A DNA stretch of 64,000 bases from JBEKCD01 sp050015055 (GCA_050015055.1 JBEKCD010000005.1:62001-126000); one strand, 5' to 3'. Shown: positions 19,265 to 28,316, numbered from the stretch's first letter. A program made the numbers and translations. The notes: generated by a model from the sequence alone, not told the origin.

Positions 19265-20272
19265 TTGCGAGTTCTAGTTGTTGACGACTCGGCATTCATG
19301 CGAAAAATAATAACAGACATCCTAAGTTCAGACCCGGAATTGAATGTCGTCGGCACAGCATTCGACGGCGTGGACGCTATGAAAAAAGTCGCCGTGCTTC
19401 ATCCCGATGTAATGACTTTAGATGTTGCCATGCCTCGCATGGACGGGTTGGCAACACTGAAGCACATAATGGACCAAAATCCACTACCTATCATAATGGT
19501 AAGCAGCACCACACGTGAAGGAACAGAAACAACGCTGAAAGCACTCGAATACGGCGCAATCGATTATGTGACAAAACCATCAGGAGAAATATCGCTCAAC
19601 ATGGGCGAGGTTAAGAATGAGCTCATAACCAAGATCAAGAATGCCAGAAACGCCAAGATGATCAAATACGAACAAATGATTTACAAACCAATTCAGCATA
19701 GACAAGAATTCAAAAGCAAAGTCATACTCTTAGGAGCCTCCACCGGCGGACCTCAAGCGTTAGAAGGAATTCTAACAAAGCTACCGGAGGACACGCCGCC
19801 AATCCTGATCGTTCAACACATGCCGGCTGGCTTCACTAAATCCTTTGCAGAAAGACTAGAACACTTGTGCAAATTCGAAGTCAAAGAAGCAGAAGAAGAT
19901 GATAACATTGTCGTACGACGAGCCTTGCTAGCACCAGGGGGCTACCATATGACCGTTGGACAAGATGAAAGAGTGCACTTGAACACTGGACCTGCCTTAC
20001 ACGGAGTCAGACCAGCCGTAGATCCTATGATGGAAACTGCTGCAAAGATTTACCAATCCAAGACAATAGGAGTGATTTTAACAGGGATGGGAAGAGACGG
20101 TGCACTAGGGATGAAAACAGTCAAGATCTGTGGGGGAACTACAATAGCCCAAGACGAGGTCACGAGCACCATATTTGGTATGCCAAAAGCTGCAATAGAT
20201 GAGGGATGCGTGGATGAAACACTCCCAATTTCCGAAATCCCACAGGAAATTGTCCGAAAATGCCAAATTTAA
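19265..20272 (+). CDS. cheB: Receptor methylesterase and deamidase CheB
   Basis: A 335-residue CheB. Receiver domain (1-120): acidic VVDDSAF, phospho-acceptor Asp near residue 53 (MTLDVAMPRMDG), SST and Lys in YVTKPSGE. Linker, then methylesterase domain with the catalytic Ser in LLGASTGGPQAL, His in IVQHMPAGF and Asp in TGMGRDGALG. It removes methyl groups added by CheR and is activated by CheA. TTG is the start codon. It closes the chemotaxis locus. Confidence 0.95.
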   Translation: MRVLVVDDSAFMRKIITDILSSDPELNVVGTAFDGVDAMKKVAVLHPDVMTLDVAMPRMDGLATLKHIMDQNPLPIIMVSSTTREGTETTLKALEYGAIDYVTKPSGEISLNMGEVKNELITKIKNARNAKMIKYEQMIYKPIQHRQEFKSKVILLGASTGGPQALEGILTKLPEDTPPILIVQHMPAGFTKSFAERLEHLCKFEVKEAEEDDNIVVRRALLAPGGYHMTVGQDERVHLNTGPALHGVRPAVDPMMETAAKIYQSKTIGVILTGMGRDGALGMKTVKICGGTTIAQDEVTSTIFGMPKAAIDEGCVDETLPISEIPQEIVRKCQI

Positions 20273-20435
20273 TAGCCAGAACAATGATTCAGAAGATTCA
20301 GCTTGCATTTTAATCTTGAATTCATAATCTATTTATTCGCACAGAGGCACCTTTTCTACAAGAAGAGGGAACCTAATTGTCAATCAGAAAACGCACTGAA
20401 TTCGGCCAGAAAGACTTATTCTTCGGTGATACCCT

Positions 20436-21734
20436 TTGAGGATTGGTTTTTTCGTCTGGGAATACCCGCCTGCACTCGTCGGCGGTTTGGGCACGTACGC
20501 AGATTACATAACGCGTCAATTCGTTGCCATGGGCAACGACGTAACAGTGTTCACCCTCAACCCGGGAAACCTCAAAACCCGAGAAATCCTCAAAGGCGTA
20601 GAAGTTCACAGACCGCTGATTGCCGATGCAAGCAATGTTTTCCCGATGTTCGTCATCGACGATCTGAAACAGTGGGGCACAAACATACGTATGTTCAATG
20701 ACATATTCATCTATAATATTCTCAGCGCCTCAAAATTCATAAACAGCATGTTGAAAAAGGAAGGCTGCAACTTCGACGTAGTCTGTGTACACGACTGGCT
20801 GAGCAGCATATCCGGCCTTATGGTCAAGAACGAGACAAAAACACCAGTGATTTTTCACGTCCACAGCACCGAGTGGGGTAGGGCAGGAGGGCAGGGATCA
20901 GAAGTCGTCTCACACCTCGAATGGGCAACATCCCAGAAAGTGGACAAGATCATAACTGTCAGCCATGCCATGCAAGAAGACTTAGTCAGACACGGATGGC
21001 CAAAATCCAAAATAAGCGTAATCTGGAACGGCGTGGACCCTGACTATTATAACCCAAGAAAATGCAAACCCGAAGATGTGCAAGCAATCCGTAACCGGTA
21101 CGGAATAAAAGCCGACGAAAAAATGGTTTTGTTCCTCGGAAGGCTCACCTGGGTTAAAGGAGTCACGAACCTCGTTCAAGCAATGCCCACAGTGCTGGCA
21201 GACTATCCCAAAACCAAGCTGGTCATTCTCGGAAAGGGTGAACAACAGAATGACATAGTTGAAACTGCAAACAGACTCGGAATAAGCGAAAAAGTTGCTT
21301 GCAGGTTTGAATTCGTACCCGAAAAAGAGCGTATCCTGCACTACGCAGCAGCAGACGCCTGCATTTTCCCATCCACCTACGAACCATTCGGAATAGTAAG
21401 CCTAGAAGCCATGTCAATGGAAAAACCCATAATCGTCGGAGCCCAAGGCACAGTTGGATTCAGAGAACAGGTAATTCCCCGCGGACCAGACCAGAACGGA
21501 GTCCACGTAAACGGTGGCAACCCGTCCGATATCGCATGGGGCATCAAAGAAACCCTATCCGACCCTGAAAAGGCCATAAAATGGGGAATAAACGGCAGAA
21601 AAAGAGTACTTCAATACTTCACGTGGCGAGAAGCTGCAGAACAGACACTTCGAATATATGAGACGGTGGAACATCCGCGAGGGCACGAGGAATTCAAACT
21701 CGTCGATTTGGTCGAGAAACTGACAAGATCATAA
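20436..21734 (+). CDS. GT4-family glycosyltransferase (glycogen synthase-like)
   Basis: A 432-residue retaining glycosyltransferase with a GT-B fold. N-terminal domain: GFFVWEYPPALVGGLGTYAD, the glycine-rich acceptor/donor loop of archaeal glycogen synthase-like enzymes; HVHSTEWGR. C-terminal nucleotide-sugar domain: LFLGRLTWVKGVTNLVQAM and the E-x7-E motif in YEPFGIVSLEAMSMEKP. It could make storage glucan or a surface glycan; the family alone does not decide. TTG start at 20436 with GGTGAT at 20425-20430. It stands alone on this strand. Confidence 0.85.
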   Translation: MRIGFFVWEYPPALVGGLGTYADYITRQFVAMGNDVTVFTLNPGNLKTREILKGVEVHRPLIADASNVFPMFVIDDLKQWGTNIRMFNDIFIYNILSASKFINSMLKKEGCNFDVVCVHDWLSSISGLMVKNETKTPVIFHVHSTEWGRAGGQGSEVVSHLEWATSQKVDKIITVSHAMQEDLVRHGWPKSKISVIWNGVDPDYYNPRKCKPEDVQAIRNRYGIKADEKMVLFLGRLTWVKGVTNLVQAMPTVLADYPKTKLVILGKGEQQNDIVETANRLGISEKVACRFEFVPEKERILHYAAADACIFPSTYEPFGIVSLEAMSMEKPIIVGAQGTVGFREQVIPRGPDQNGVHVNGGNPSDIAWGIKETLSDPEKAIKWGINGRKRVLQYFTWREAAEQTLRIYETVEHPRGHEEFKLVDLVEKLTRS

Positions 21735-21856
21735 AAAAGCAAAATGACTCTGCACGCGTCCGACCTCATAGTCCATAACCAATAGACATAGAACGTTCTT
21801 GACAGAAAGACGCGATCAAGCGGTGCCGTTGCCATAGTCGTTGCGCGTCCGAAAGG

Positions 21857-21890
21857 TTTATTAAATCTCACTACTACATATATTGTAGTG
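21857..21890 (+). promoter_or_regulatory. TATA box and overlapping dyad
   Basis: TTTATTAAAT at 21857-21866 is a strong TATA element. About 27 nt downstream a GTG opens the small frame described next. In between, ACTACA (21873-21878) and TGTAGT (21884-21889) form a dyad around TATAT, overlapping the expected transcription start, where a repressor could act. Confidence 0.5.
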
Positions 21891-22115
21891 AAGGGCTGCC
21901 GACCGGCTTGGACTAAGCTTGCAGACTTGAATTCTGACTCGCTTGTGATCCTCGAATCCCGGTCTTGTCGTGCATTGCGGCTCTTGACGCAGCTTGAAGC
22001 TCAGGGTTGGCAGCCCCCGGGCAAGATGCACTATAAGTCTTATCGGTCACATTTAGTTCCTGGCTGGAAGAAAAACTGCAAGAACGGAGGACCCGTGCTT
22101 AATTGCTGGTTTTGA
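21888..22115 (+). CDS. Autonomous small locus: leaderless microprotein or structured RNA
   Basis: A 75-codon frame opening with GTG exactly where transcription should start from the TATA box at 21857. The protein would be basic and Cys/Trp-rich (KMHYKSYRSHLVPGWKKNC), with no family known to me. The same DNA is also strongly self-complementary: GGGCTGCC (21893-21900) with GGCAGCCC (22009-22016), GACCGG (21901-21906) with CCGGTC (21959-21964), and inner pairs AAGC/GCTT and CAGA/TCTG, as in a branched RNA. It is not a tRNA: position 8 and the T-loop do not fit. It sits between convergent genes, so it has its own transcript. Confidence 0.4.
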   Translation: MKGCRPAWTKLADLNSDSLVILESRSCRALRLLTQLEAQGWQPPGKMHYKSYRSHLVPGWKKNCKNGGPVLNCWF

Positions 22116-22154
22116 TGAACGCCCTCAGAGTTGAACATTCACAAATTGGTTACG

Positions 22155-22601
22155 CTAAATTGCGCGCATGTTGGAAAGCTTTTCGACTATGTCAATCATT
22201 TCTTGATCAACGCTGACCGTTCGGGCAATGTTGGTCAGGGTAATCAAACCTATCAGCTTTCCATTCTCCACGATGGGGAGCTTCTTGATCCTCCTCTTAA
22301 ACATGAGTCTGGCAGCTTCGTGGATTTCCATGTCAGGGCTTCCCACGACAAGCTTCTTTGTCATGATGTCCGAAACAGCCAGTTTCCTAGGATCCTTTGC
22401 CTTCTCCAAGACTTTCTCCAGAAGATCTCTCTGAGTCACAATCCCTCTTGCTTCCCCATCGTCCTCGATAATCAAACACCCTATGTTATTCTTGTTCATC
22501 ATTTTCACTGCATTGTCGACAAGGGTACAGGAGTTTACTTTCACCACTTCTTTAACCATGACGTCTTTGGCCTTCAAGAAGTTCGCCGATAGGGAAATCA
22601 T
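22155..22601 (-). CDS. CBS-domain pair protein
   Basis: A 148-residue protein made of two CBS domains: AKDVMVKEVVKVNSCTLVDN with NNIGCLIIEDDGEARGIVTQ, then VSDIMTKKLVVGSPDMEIHE with RRIKKLPIVENGKLIGLITL. Stand-alone CBS pairs bind adenosine nucleotides and usually regulate a partner protein. ATG at 22601. It faces a homologous CBS protein transcribed in the other direction. Confidence 0.85.
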   Translation of the reverse strand: MISLSANFLKAKDVMVKEVVKVNSCTLVDNAVKMMNKNNIGCLIIEDDGEARGIVTQRDLLEKVLEKAKDPRKLAVSDIMTKKLVVGSPDMEIHEAARLMFKRRIKKLPIVENGKLIGLITLTNIARTVSVDQEMIDIVEKLSNMRAI

Positions 22602-22745
22602 TCGATTTTTCTTTTAAGTAATTGTGTGTAACAGGATTCTACTATTAGCGGAATGGACGCTGCCCACGTGATCTCTGTTGTGTGTCTCATTACATATGCC
22701 CTTCTTCTTATTAGAATCAAGCAGAGATCAGACCTGAGGATACCT

Positions 22746-23204
22746 ATGCTTCTTCAGATTGAACATGTCATGACGCGAGACGTAATAACGATAGAATCCG
22801 GCAGCTCTCTGAGAGACGCAGTTGAGCTTATGAACAAGCATGAGATCGGCTGCGTAATCGTACTTGAAAAAGGAAAGCCGCGGGGAATCATAACCGAAAG
22901 AGACCTTCTAAAGAAAGTTCTGATTAACATTGACGAGATCAAAGGACTAAGGGTCGATGACATAATGTCAGAACCCCTTACTTCCGCACGGCCCGAAGAC
23001 AGAGTAGAAGACGCGGCACGAACTATGTTGGCGAAGAGAATCAAGAAGCTGCCTATTGTTCAAGATGGACACCTAGTTGGCGTAGTCACCTTGACAGATC
23101 TGTTTCGGTTTGAACCAGAACTGATCAAATCATACACCATCCTGATGCGCGCAAGAATAGAGCCCAACGTACTGGACCCCACGAACCTAAAACCGATCAG
23201 CTAA
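22746..23204 (+). CDS. CBS-domain pair protein, second copy
   Basis: A 152-residue CBS pair: IEHVMTRDVITIESGSSLRD, EIGCVIVLEKGKPRGIITER, VDDIMSEPLTSARPEDRVED and KRIKKLPIVQDGHLVGVVTL. The frame extends upstream to ATG 22653, which would add a hydrophobic 31-residue leader, but ATG 22746 starts at the domain edge and follows GAGGA with six bases spacing. If the longer form is made, it could be membrane-tethered. It is clearly related to its divergent neighbour, so the pair probably arose by duplication. Confidence 0.82.
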   Translation: MLLQIEHVMTRDVITIESGSSLRDAVELMNKHEIGCVIVLEKGKPRGIITERDLLKKVLINIDEIKGLRVDDIMSEPLTSARPEDRVEDAARTMLAKRIKKLPIVQDGHLVGVVTLTDLFRFEPELIKSYTILMRARIEPNVLDPTNLKPIS

Positions 23205-23909
23205 TAACGTCCCACTGGAATAAGCTACATTTAGAAGAACAGAATTTCGTGAAACCATCTAACCTCACCTGTCTCAAAATAGTCCACCCATGTTCATGTC
23301 TTTGAAAAACTAATATCCTTGGGCATGCGCTCAAGATCCTCGTAGGTCTCCCAGACCTGAAACCCCATCAACACGCCCACCTGCTTCTTCAGGACTCGCT
23401 ACTGAATAACATTACCTCTAACGTTACCGACAAAGAAGAGGAGATACACGCCACAACATCGGGAAAGATTACAATTACGGATTACATCTGACCTTACAAA
23501 TGAAGGGAGAGGGTCAATCAATGGAGCATTACAATTTTACAATTCAACACTACAAAAAACGTAAGACAAAAGGGGGGAGGAACTTCAGCGCGTGCTCTCA
23601 CACGGCGACATTACGGATGCGTGTAAAAGGGGGACGGGAATCAGCTCTCGCATGTATTTCTCATGACGCACAGGCTCCCACTCTCCGGCGCCAACGTTGC
23701 AAGCGGTCAGAAGCTGGACAGCACGCGCACGAACTTCGCCAAAGATCTTGTGTGGCGAATCCAAACACGCGGAAGTGCGCCAGAAGATAATAACAATTTC
23801 CGCCTCTTCACCTAGATCTTTCACGGCACAGAAAACCTTAATTCACTATGCTTAAATTAAAGTGTGCTGTTAAGTTCCGAAGGCGAGTCTTAGGTCGTTA
23901 ACCTGACGC
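23205..23909. other. Gene-poor region upstream of tRNA-Met
   Basis: No intact gene. On the minus strand 23294-23398 there is a 34-codon protein-like stretch (MGFQVWETYEDLERMPKDIS), stopped at both ends, perhaps a relic. Around 23477-23500 the sequence ATTACATCTGACCTTACAAA resembles a motif found three times downstream of the tRNA-Gly gene. An AT-rich element (CTTAAATTAAAG, about 23850-23861) could be the tRNA promoter. Confidence 0.4.
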
Positions 23910-24006
23910 AGCGGGGTGGGGTAGCCAGGATTAACCCGCTGGGCTCATAAAGGCCAATTTGCTTCGAGAAACCCAGAGATCAGTAGTTCAAATCTACTCC
24001 CCGCTA
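23910..24006 (+). tRNA. Initiator tRNA-Met (CAU) with intron
   Basis: Acceptor AGCGGGG (23910-23916) pairs with CCCCGCT (23999-24005), giving the A1-U72 pair of archaeal initiators. The D stem is GGGT/ACCC. The anticodon stem CTGGG/CCCAG has the three G-C pairs of initiators, with anticodon CAT at 23946-23948. An intron of about 21 bases (around 23950-23970) follows position 37, the usual archaeal site. The T arm is AGTAG-TTCAAAT-CTACT. Discriminator A at 24006 is followed by an encoded CCA (24007-24009). Confidence 0.92.
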
Positions 24007-24132
24007 CCAAACTACCACGTCTATCTAACAACTACTTGAGTTTTCAAACATCATCGGCACGAAAGTCTTTTATCACATAGGTTTCTAACTTCGGATGAAC
24101 CTTAGGATGGCTACTTGTTGGGCGAAGATTAG

Positions 24133-25308
24133 TTGCTTCAGACTTGCATTGTGGCCAGCAGTCTAATTGCGATAAGTTTTATCGTCATCGCCATAATGTT
24201 TCTGCACGCTAGGAGACAACTGCGTTCCTATTCCCAAGAGAAAGAACCCGAGATAAGTTCCTTTTGGATGGAAAAAGTATTTTCAAAGGAACTTGTGAAG
24301 TATGCCGTGCTTTCGTTCACCTTAAGTCTGGGAGTCACAATCGTAACTTATCTTCTGCCGCTACTCATCGCTGGGCCCTCACCATGGTGGTTGAGGACAG
24401 AGACCGTATCAACAATCTATCAGACAATAGCTTCCTCTTTGTTAATCTTGGCAATTATGATGGGCTTTTTGGTTCCTCGTCAGTTGTATCATTACTTCGT
24501 GAAGGAGGTAATAGGAGATATGAACCAAAAACTGAACAAAACCTTGCAGCCTGAGAAGACCGCCAAAACCAAAACCTTGAATTTTTTTGCTTTGGTGGCT
24601 GGAGGTTCTCCGTTTTATCAGGTTGTCTGTATGATTTTCGCCTGCTCACTCTTCATAGCTCTAAGACTCACGGGTGGCCTAGACATAAGACCAATTTTGA
24701 CGGATTGGGTCGGATTATTGCTTTGTGCGTTAATGGGAGGAATAGTCGGGCCCATGGCAACTACTATCTCAGCGTTCGCGATCTATTGTGGCGTTACATT
24801 TGGAGATGGGGATTTCTTCGATCCGATAGCAAAAGATCGGCGTGGAGGGTTCAGATCACTCGGCACCTTAGGAGTACGGTCATCCTTTATGGCGGCAATT
24901 ACCCCTGGCGTTGCGATCCCTGTCTTGTTTCTGTCTTCGAAACTGAAAACGACTTATGATCTAGCAATAAACATAGGTCTATTGTTTTTCCTAATGATTT
25001 GTGTTGCCTCGTTCTTTTTTGTTCCAACCTACTATGTGCATAAGGCAATGAAAACTTCAAGAAAAAAACAAATCCAAAGGTTTGAAGACCTTTATAGGAC
25101 GAAGTTCGATCAGTTTATGGCAATCGTCAGTAATGGAAAACCGGCAAAAACGACTGAGACGTCATCTATGCTCGCTTTGAAAGAAATGTGTCAGGGCATA
25201 GTAGGCGCAAGTGACTGGCCTACGGATTATCTGGCAATCTTGAGAGTAACAATCAATATTGCATTACCGATTTTGAGCTATGTTCTCAAGCTTCTGATCA
25301 ATGGTTAG
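24133..25308 (+). CDS. Polytopic membrane protein of unknown function
   Basis: A 391-residue integral membrane protein with about eight hydrophobic segments, among them SLIAISFIVIAIMF, AVLSFTLSLGVTIVTYLLPL, SLLILAIMMGFLV, WVGLLLCALMGGIVGPMA and IGLLFFLMICVASFFF. A cytoplasmic-type basic loop (SRKKQIQRFEDLYRTKF) comes near the end. The GGIVGPMATTISAFAIYCG stretch suggests a re-entrant or channel-like segment, but I do not recognise a family. TTG start without a clear ribosome site. It is a single gene between tRNA-Met and the ribosomal cluster. Confidence 0.7.
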   Translation: MLQTCIVASSLIAISFIVIAIMFLHARRQLRSYSQEKEPEISSFWMEKVFSKELVKYAVLSFTLSLGVTIVTYLLPLLIAGPSPWWLRTETVSTIYQTIASSLLILAIMMGFLVPRQLYHYFVKEVIGDMNQKLNKTLQPEKTAKTKTLNFFALVAGGSPFYQVVCMIFACSLFIALRLTGGLDIRPILTDWVGLLLCALMGGIVGPMATTISAFAIYCGVTFGDGDFFDPIAKDRRGGFRSLGTLGVRSSFMAAITPGVAIPVLFLSSKLKTTYDLAINIGLLFFLMICVASFFFVPTYYVHKAMKTSRKKQIQRFEDLYRTKFDQFMAIVSNGKPAKTTETSSMLALKEMCQGIVGASDWPTDYLAILRVTINIALPILSYVLKLLING

Positions 25309-25485
25309 GCAACTTCACTAATGTGGACCGATGTTGTCCTTCTTCTTTGAATTTCGTTGGTTCTATGATTTGGGCCATCGAGTCCCACCCAACGAGAGGT
25401 CGTGAATAGTGGGCGGCATATGGTCGATAATAAGGGCTTAAAGGCAACTCGGTGGAAAGCTAATACACTTGACCGTTGCAGAAAT

Positions 25486-25683
25486 TCATGCTTTTCCTTT
25501 TTCTTCTTTGCCGAAGTATGTGGTCCATTTGAGTTTGCGCGCGTCTCTTCTCAAGAACAATGAACTCTTTCTGCACTTGCTTGAACAGAACCACAGAATC
25601 GATCCGTCATTCTTGATGAACATCATGCCGGTGCCCGCTGGGAATTCGCTGCCACAGAATGAACATTTTCTAGGCCTCGGCAT
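25486..25683 (-). CDS. rpl24e: Ribosomal protein L24e
   Basis: A 65-residue large-subunit protein with the zinc ribbon CSFCGSEFPAGTG ... CSSKCRKSSLFLRRDARK. Length and pattern are normal for archaeal L24e. GGAGA lies eight bases before ATG 25683. It follows S28e by 32 bases; the nucleoside diphosphate kinase gene often found next in this archaeal cluster is absent here. Confidence 0.93.
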   Translation of the reverse strand: MPRPRKCSFCGSEFPAGTGMMFIKNDGSILWFCSSKCRKSSLFLRRDARKLKWTTYFGKEEKGKA

Positions 25684-25715
25684 CAGCCATCTCTCCGAAT
25701 AACCTGGATGCGAGC

Positions 25716-25946
25716 TTATCTGTTAATCTTCTTTGCTTCTCTCTCGGTTTCCCTGAGCATCAAAAGGTCTTGGATTCGCACGGGCCCTTTCACGTTGCGC
25801 GTTATAATGCGGCCCTTGTCCTTCCCTTCAAGGATGCGTATTCTGACCTGCGAGATTTCGCCCGTGACACCTGTGCGTGCAATTACCTGAATCACTTCTG
25901 CCGGCGTAAGCTCTGCCTGCTCAGCCTCTCTCTCCTCTTTGCTCAT
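25716..25946 (-). CDS. rps28e: Ribosomal protein S28e
   Basis: A 76-residue small-subunit protein with an OB fold: AEVIQVIARTGVTGEISQVR, then ILEGKDKGRIITRNVKGPVR and the C-terminal LMLRETEREAKK. The start overlaps the L7Ae stop (TAATG), so the two are coupled. The N-terminal acidic extension (SKEEREAEQAE) is slightly longer than typical. Confidence 0.94.
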   Translation of the reverse strand: MSKEEREAEQAELTPAEVIQVIARTGVTGEISQVRIRILEGKDKGRIITRNVKGPVRIQDLLMLRETEREAKKINR

Positions 25947-26326
25947 TAGGTCGTTCCTCTTCTCAACTGTTCAATTCTCGAGACAATCTCTTTTACCAAG
26001 CCCGTGGCGTCTCCTTCTTTGACGATGCACGCCGCTCCTGCAGGAACGTCAATACCTATGGCACTGCCAATCTTTTCCTTGCTCGGAACGAATATGTAGG
26101 GAATTTTCCTCTCTTCACACAGCAAAGGCAAATGGGCAACGACTTCCGGTGGCTGTACATCTTCAGCTATTACGACAAGCTTGGCCTGAGCTCTTTCAAT
26201 GGCCTTCGTCGTCTCATTCGTGCCTTTCCTAACTGCACCTGTCTTAGCGACTATTTGCAGGGCTTCATAGGCGGCATCTGCCAGCTCTTTTGAAACTTCA
26301 AACTTCACATAGAATGGCTTGGACAT
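25946..26326 (-). CDS. rpl7ae: Ribosomal protein L7Ae / kink-turn binding protein
   Basis: A 126-residue L7Ae. It binds kink-turns in the ribosome and in box C/D and H/ACA RNPs. The signature GAVRKGTNETTKAIERAQAK and LVVIAEDVQPPEVVAHLPLL is complete, as is IPYIFVPSKEKIGSAIG. It starts the three-gene operon L7Ae-S28e-L24e. The Gar1 gene, a partner in H/ACA RNPs, lies nearby on the other strand. Confidence 0.95.
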   Translation of the reverse strand: MSKPFYVKFEVSKELADAAYEALQIVAKTGAVRKGTNETTKAIERAQAKLVVIAEDVQPPEVVAHLPLLCEERKIPYIFVPSKEKIGSAIGIDVPAGAACIVKEGDATGLVKEIVSRIEQLRRGTT

Positions 26327-27091
26327 AAGCCTCTCCCTTCAAATGCACAGTCTAATCAACAGTTCCTATTTATGAAGGTTTCGACCCCAACTAGCGAGCA
26401 TGCTGTTTGTGATTATCGATTGGCAACCATGGATACAATTCGTTTACTAAACACTTTGCACCTGCGTGCCTTTTCCCAAATTCGCTCGTTGAATGGCTTG
26501 TGCTCCCAGTTTTGCTTCGTTTGACGACGGCGACGTACTTTAAGACATGGGAAGACAACGCCCAGCACAGTACAACCCAGCCCGGTCACGCTTGAGAAAA
26601 TGAGTTTAGGAAGACACTTGCGCGTTTAATGTCGAATAATACTTGGATCACATAGTAGACCGTGGGAAGGGCACCTGAGAGCACGCAAACTGAAAACTGT
26701 GGAACCTTGAACGGCGCACGTGTCCATCTCCAAATTCGTTTGCGAGTTCTCATGCTTCCATATTTGTTTGGTTCGTGTGACGATGAAGACGAACCAAACC
26801 ACTGGAGCTTTGACAGAATGTTATACGTGCCCTGCCATGTCCAAGAAGGCAGTCTGGAAAACAAAGTGCCTCAAGCTTTTTTGTCCAATCCTCTCTGGAC
26901 AACATCACTGTTGATTTGCGTTGGAGAGCGCGGATGCTTCAAGCGTGAAATAAGTAAGAATCAGGCTCCAGACCTCAAACTGAGCTATTCTGAAGCGTTG
27001 AACCCTGCACAGGTGAAGGCCTGCATGTAGAAAGGTTTAAATAGGCTGCGTGGCTGAACCATTTTGCTTTTCATGAGGGGATATCAAAAGT
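26327..27091. other. Gene-poor region, possibly with a decayed small membrane gene
   Basis: On the minus strand 26586-26753 encodes a hydrophobic stretch (VPQFSVCVLSGALPTVYYVI) and, in another frame, 26413-26589 encodes a hydrophobic then basic stretch (GLGCTVLGVVFPCLKVRRRR). They overlap by 4 nt and could be two parts of one frameshifted gene. A plus-strand frame (26662-27030) has no protein-like features. Otherwise only the gar1 promoter (GGTTTAAATAGG near 27033) is seen. Confidence 0.3.
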
Positions 27092-27352
27092 TTGCAGAGA
27101 CTAGGCCTGATCCTTCATGTAACCCCATCCCGTAACGTAATAGCAAAGATTGAAAACGTACCCAGAATCGGTGAAATAGTCGTGGATGAGAGTCTGAAGC
27201 CTGTTGGAAAGGTTTTTGACATACTTGGTCCAGTGTCTTCGCCTTACGCAACTATAGCTCCCACGATTCGGGACCCTGAGAGACTCGCTAAAAGGACGGT
27301 ATACATACTCCCCTCAAAGAGGAGAAAGGAGAAAAACAGGTATGGACGATAG
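27092..27352 (+). CDS. gar1: H/ACA RNP protein Gar1
   Basis: An 86-residue Gar1, which with Cbf5, Nop10 and L7Ae forms the archaeal RNA-guided pseudouridine synthase. The beta-barrel core reads IAKIENVPRIGEIVVDESLK, then PVGKVFDILGPVSSPYATI, typical of Gar1; a basic tail follows. TTG start after GAGGGGAT (27075-27082), with a TATA-like TTTAAATAGG at 27034-27043. It overlaps tfb by 11 bases, an archaeal gene pairing seen in many genomes. Confidence 0.9.
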   Translation: MQRLGLILHVTPSRNVIAKIENVPRIGEIVVDESLKPVGKVFDILGPVSSPYATIAPTIRDPERLAKRTVYILPSKRRKEKNRYGR

Positions 27353-28316
27353 TGAAGAAGTACGCACAGATTCAGCTTCTGCAACCCCAACCCAAAGCCC
27401 TGAACACGTGAAGGTGCAAAGCTGTCCAGAGTGCGGCAGTACTAGAATTATGCGTGATTACGAATGTGCCGAACTCGTCTGCATGAACTGTGGTTTCGTG
27501 CTAGCCGCCAAAATAACCGACAGAGGACCGGAATGGAGAGCTTTCGACGACGAGCAGAGAACCAAAAGGACAAGGGTTGGCGCGCCGCTAACGTACACAA
27601 TTCATGATAAAGGCTTATCAACGATGATTGACTGGCACGACAGAGACATTTACGGCAAGAGCCTGTCACCTGGACAAAAGGCGCAGGTATATCGTCTCCG
27701 AAAGTGGCAACGTCGAATAAGAGTCTCAGACGCAACAGAAAGGAACCTCGCTTTTGCATTGTCCGAAATCACGAAAATCGCCAACAACCTGAACCTTCCA
27801 AAAAGCATCCTTGAAACAGCATCAGTGATTTACCGAAAAGCCGTCAAAGAACGACTGATACGAGGAAGATCGATTCAAGGCGTAACGGCAGCAGCCATCT
27901 ATCTGGCCTGCAGACAATGCGGGCTGGCAAGAACATTAGAAGAGATAGCACAAGCGTCAAGCGTTAACAAGAAGGAAGTAGGCCGCAGTTACCGCTTCCT
28001 AATCAAGGAGCTCAACTATATTATTCCACCACTCAAACCAAGCCAATACATAACCAAGTTCTCAAACCAGCTGACAATGCAGGGAAAGGTTGAAGAAATC
28101 GCCCACAAAATTTTGGCAGCCGCAAAAGAACTGAAGCTGACTTCAGGTCGAGGCCCAACAGGCATCGCAGCCGCAGCAAGTTATATCGCCTCAGTTCTAA
28201 CCGGAGAAAGAAAAACACAAAGAGAGATAGCTGAGATAGCACAAGTAACTGAGGTCACCATCCGAAACCGTTACAAAGAGCTTGTCGAACGATTGACATT
28301 TCAAATGACACTCTAA
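27342..28316 (+). CDS. tfb: Transcription initiation factor TFB
   Basis: A 324-residue TFIIB homologue that recruits RNA polymerase to TBP-bound TATA/BRE. The zinc ribbon has CPECGSTRI and CMNCGFVL; the B-reader region is GPEWRAFDDEQRTKRTRVG; two cyclin folds follow (about 125-220 and 225-320), with the repeat signatures RGRSIQGVTAAAIYLACRQC and SGRGPTGIAAAASYIASVL. Coupled to gar1. The T-rich stretch after the stop (28321-28335) may end the operon. Confidence 0.97.
   Translation: MDDSEEVRTDSASATPTQSPEHVKVQSCPECGSTRIMRDYECAELVCMNCGFVLAAKITDRGPEWRAFDDEQRTKRTRVGAPLTYTIHDKGLSTMIDWHDRDIYGKSLSPGQKAQVYRLRKWQRRIRVSDATERNLAFALSEITKIANNLNLPKSILETASVIYRKAVKERLIRGRSIQGVTAAAIYLACRQCGLARTLEEIAQASSVNKKEVGRSYRFLIKELNYIIPPLKPSQYITKFSNQLTMQGKVEEIAHKILAAAKELKLTSGRGPTGIAAAASYIASVLTGERKTQREIAEIAQVTEVTIRNRYKELVERLTFQMTL

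Noticed and set aside
21891..22016. Intron-containing tRNA
   Set aside because: The closing stem looks like an acceptor, but position 8 is not U, and no D or T arm can be drawn before the 3' stem.
23500..23790. 96-codon plus-strand frame
   Set aside because: Basic, low-complexity translation with no motif, inside the region with repeats; looks like chance.
26662..27030. 122-codon plus-strand frame upstream of gar1
   Set aside because: No ribosome site or recognisable domain; opposite strand has a better though broken candidate.
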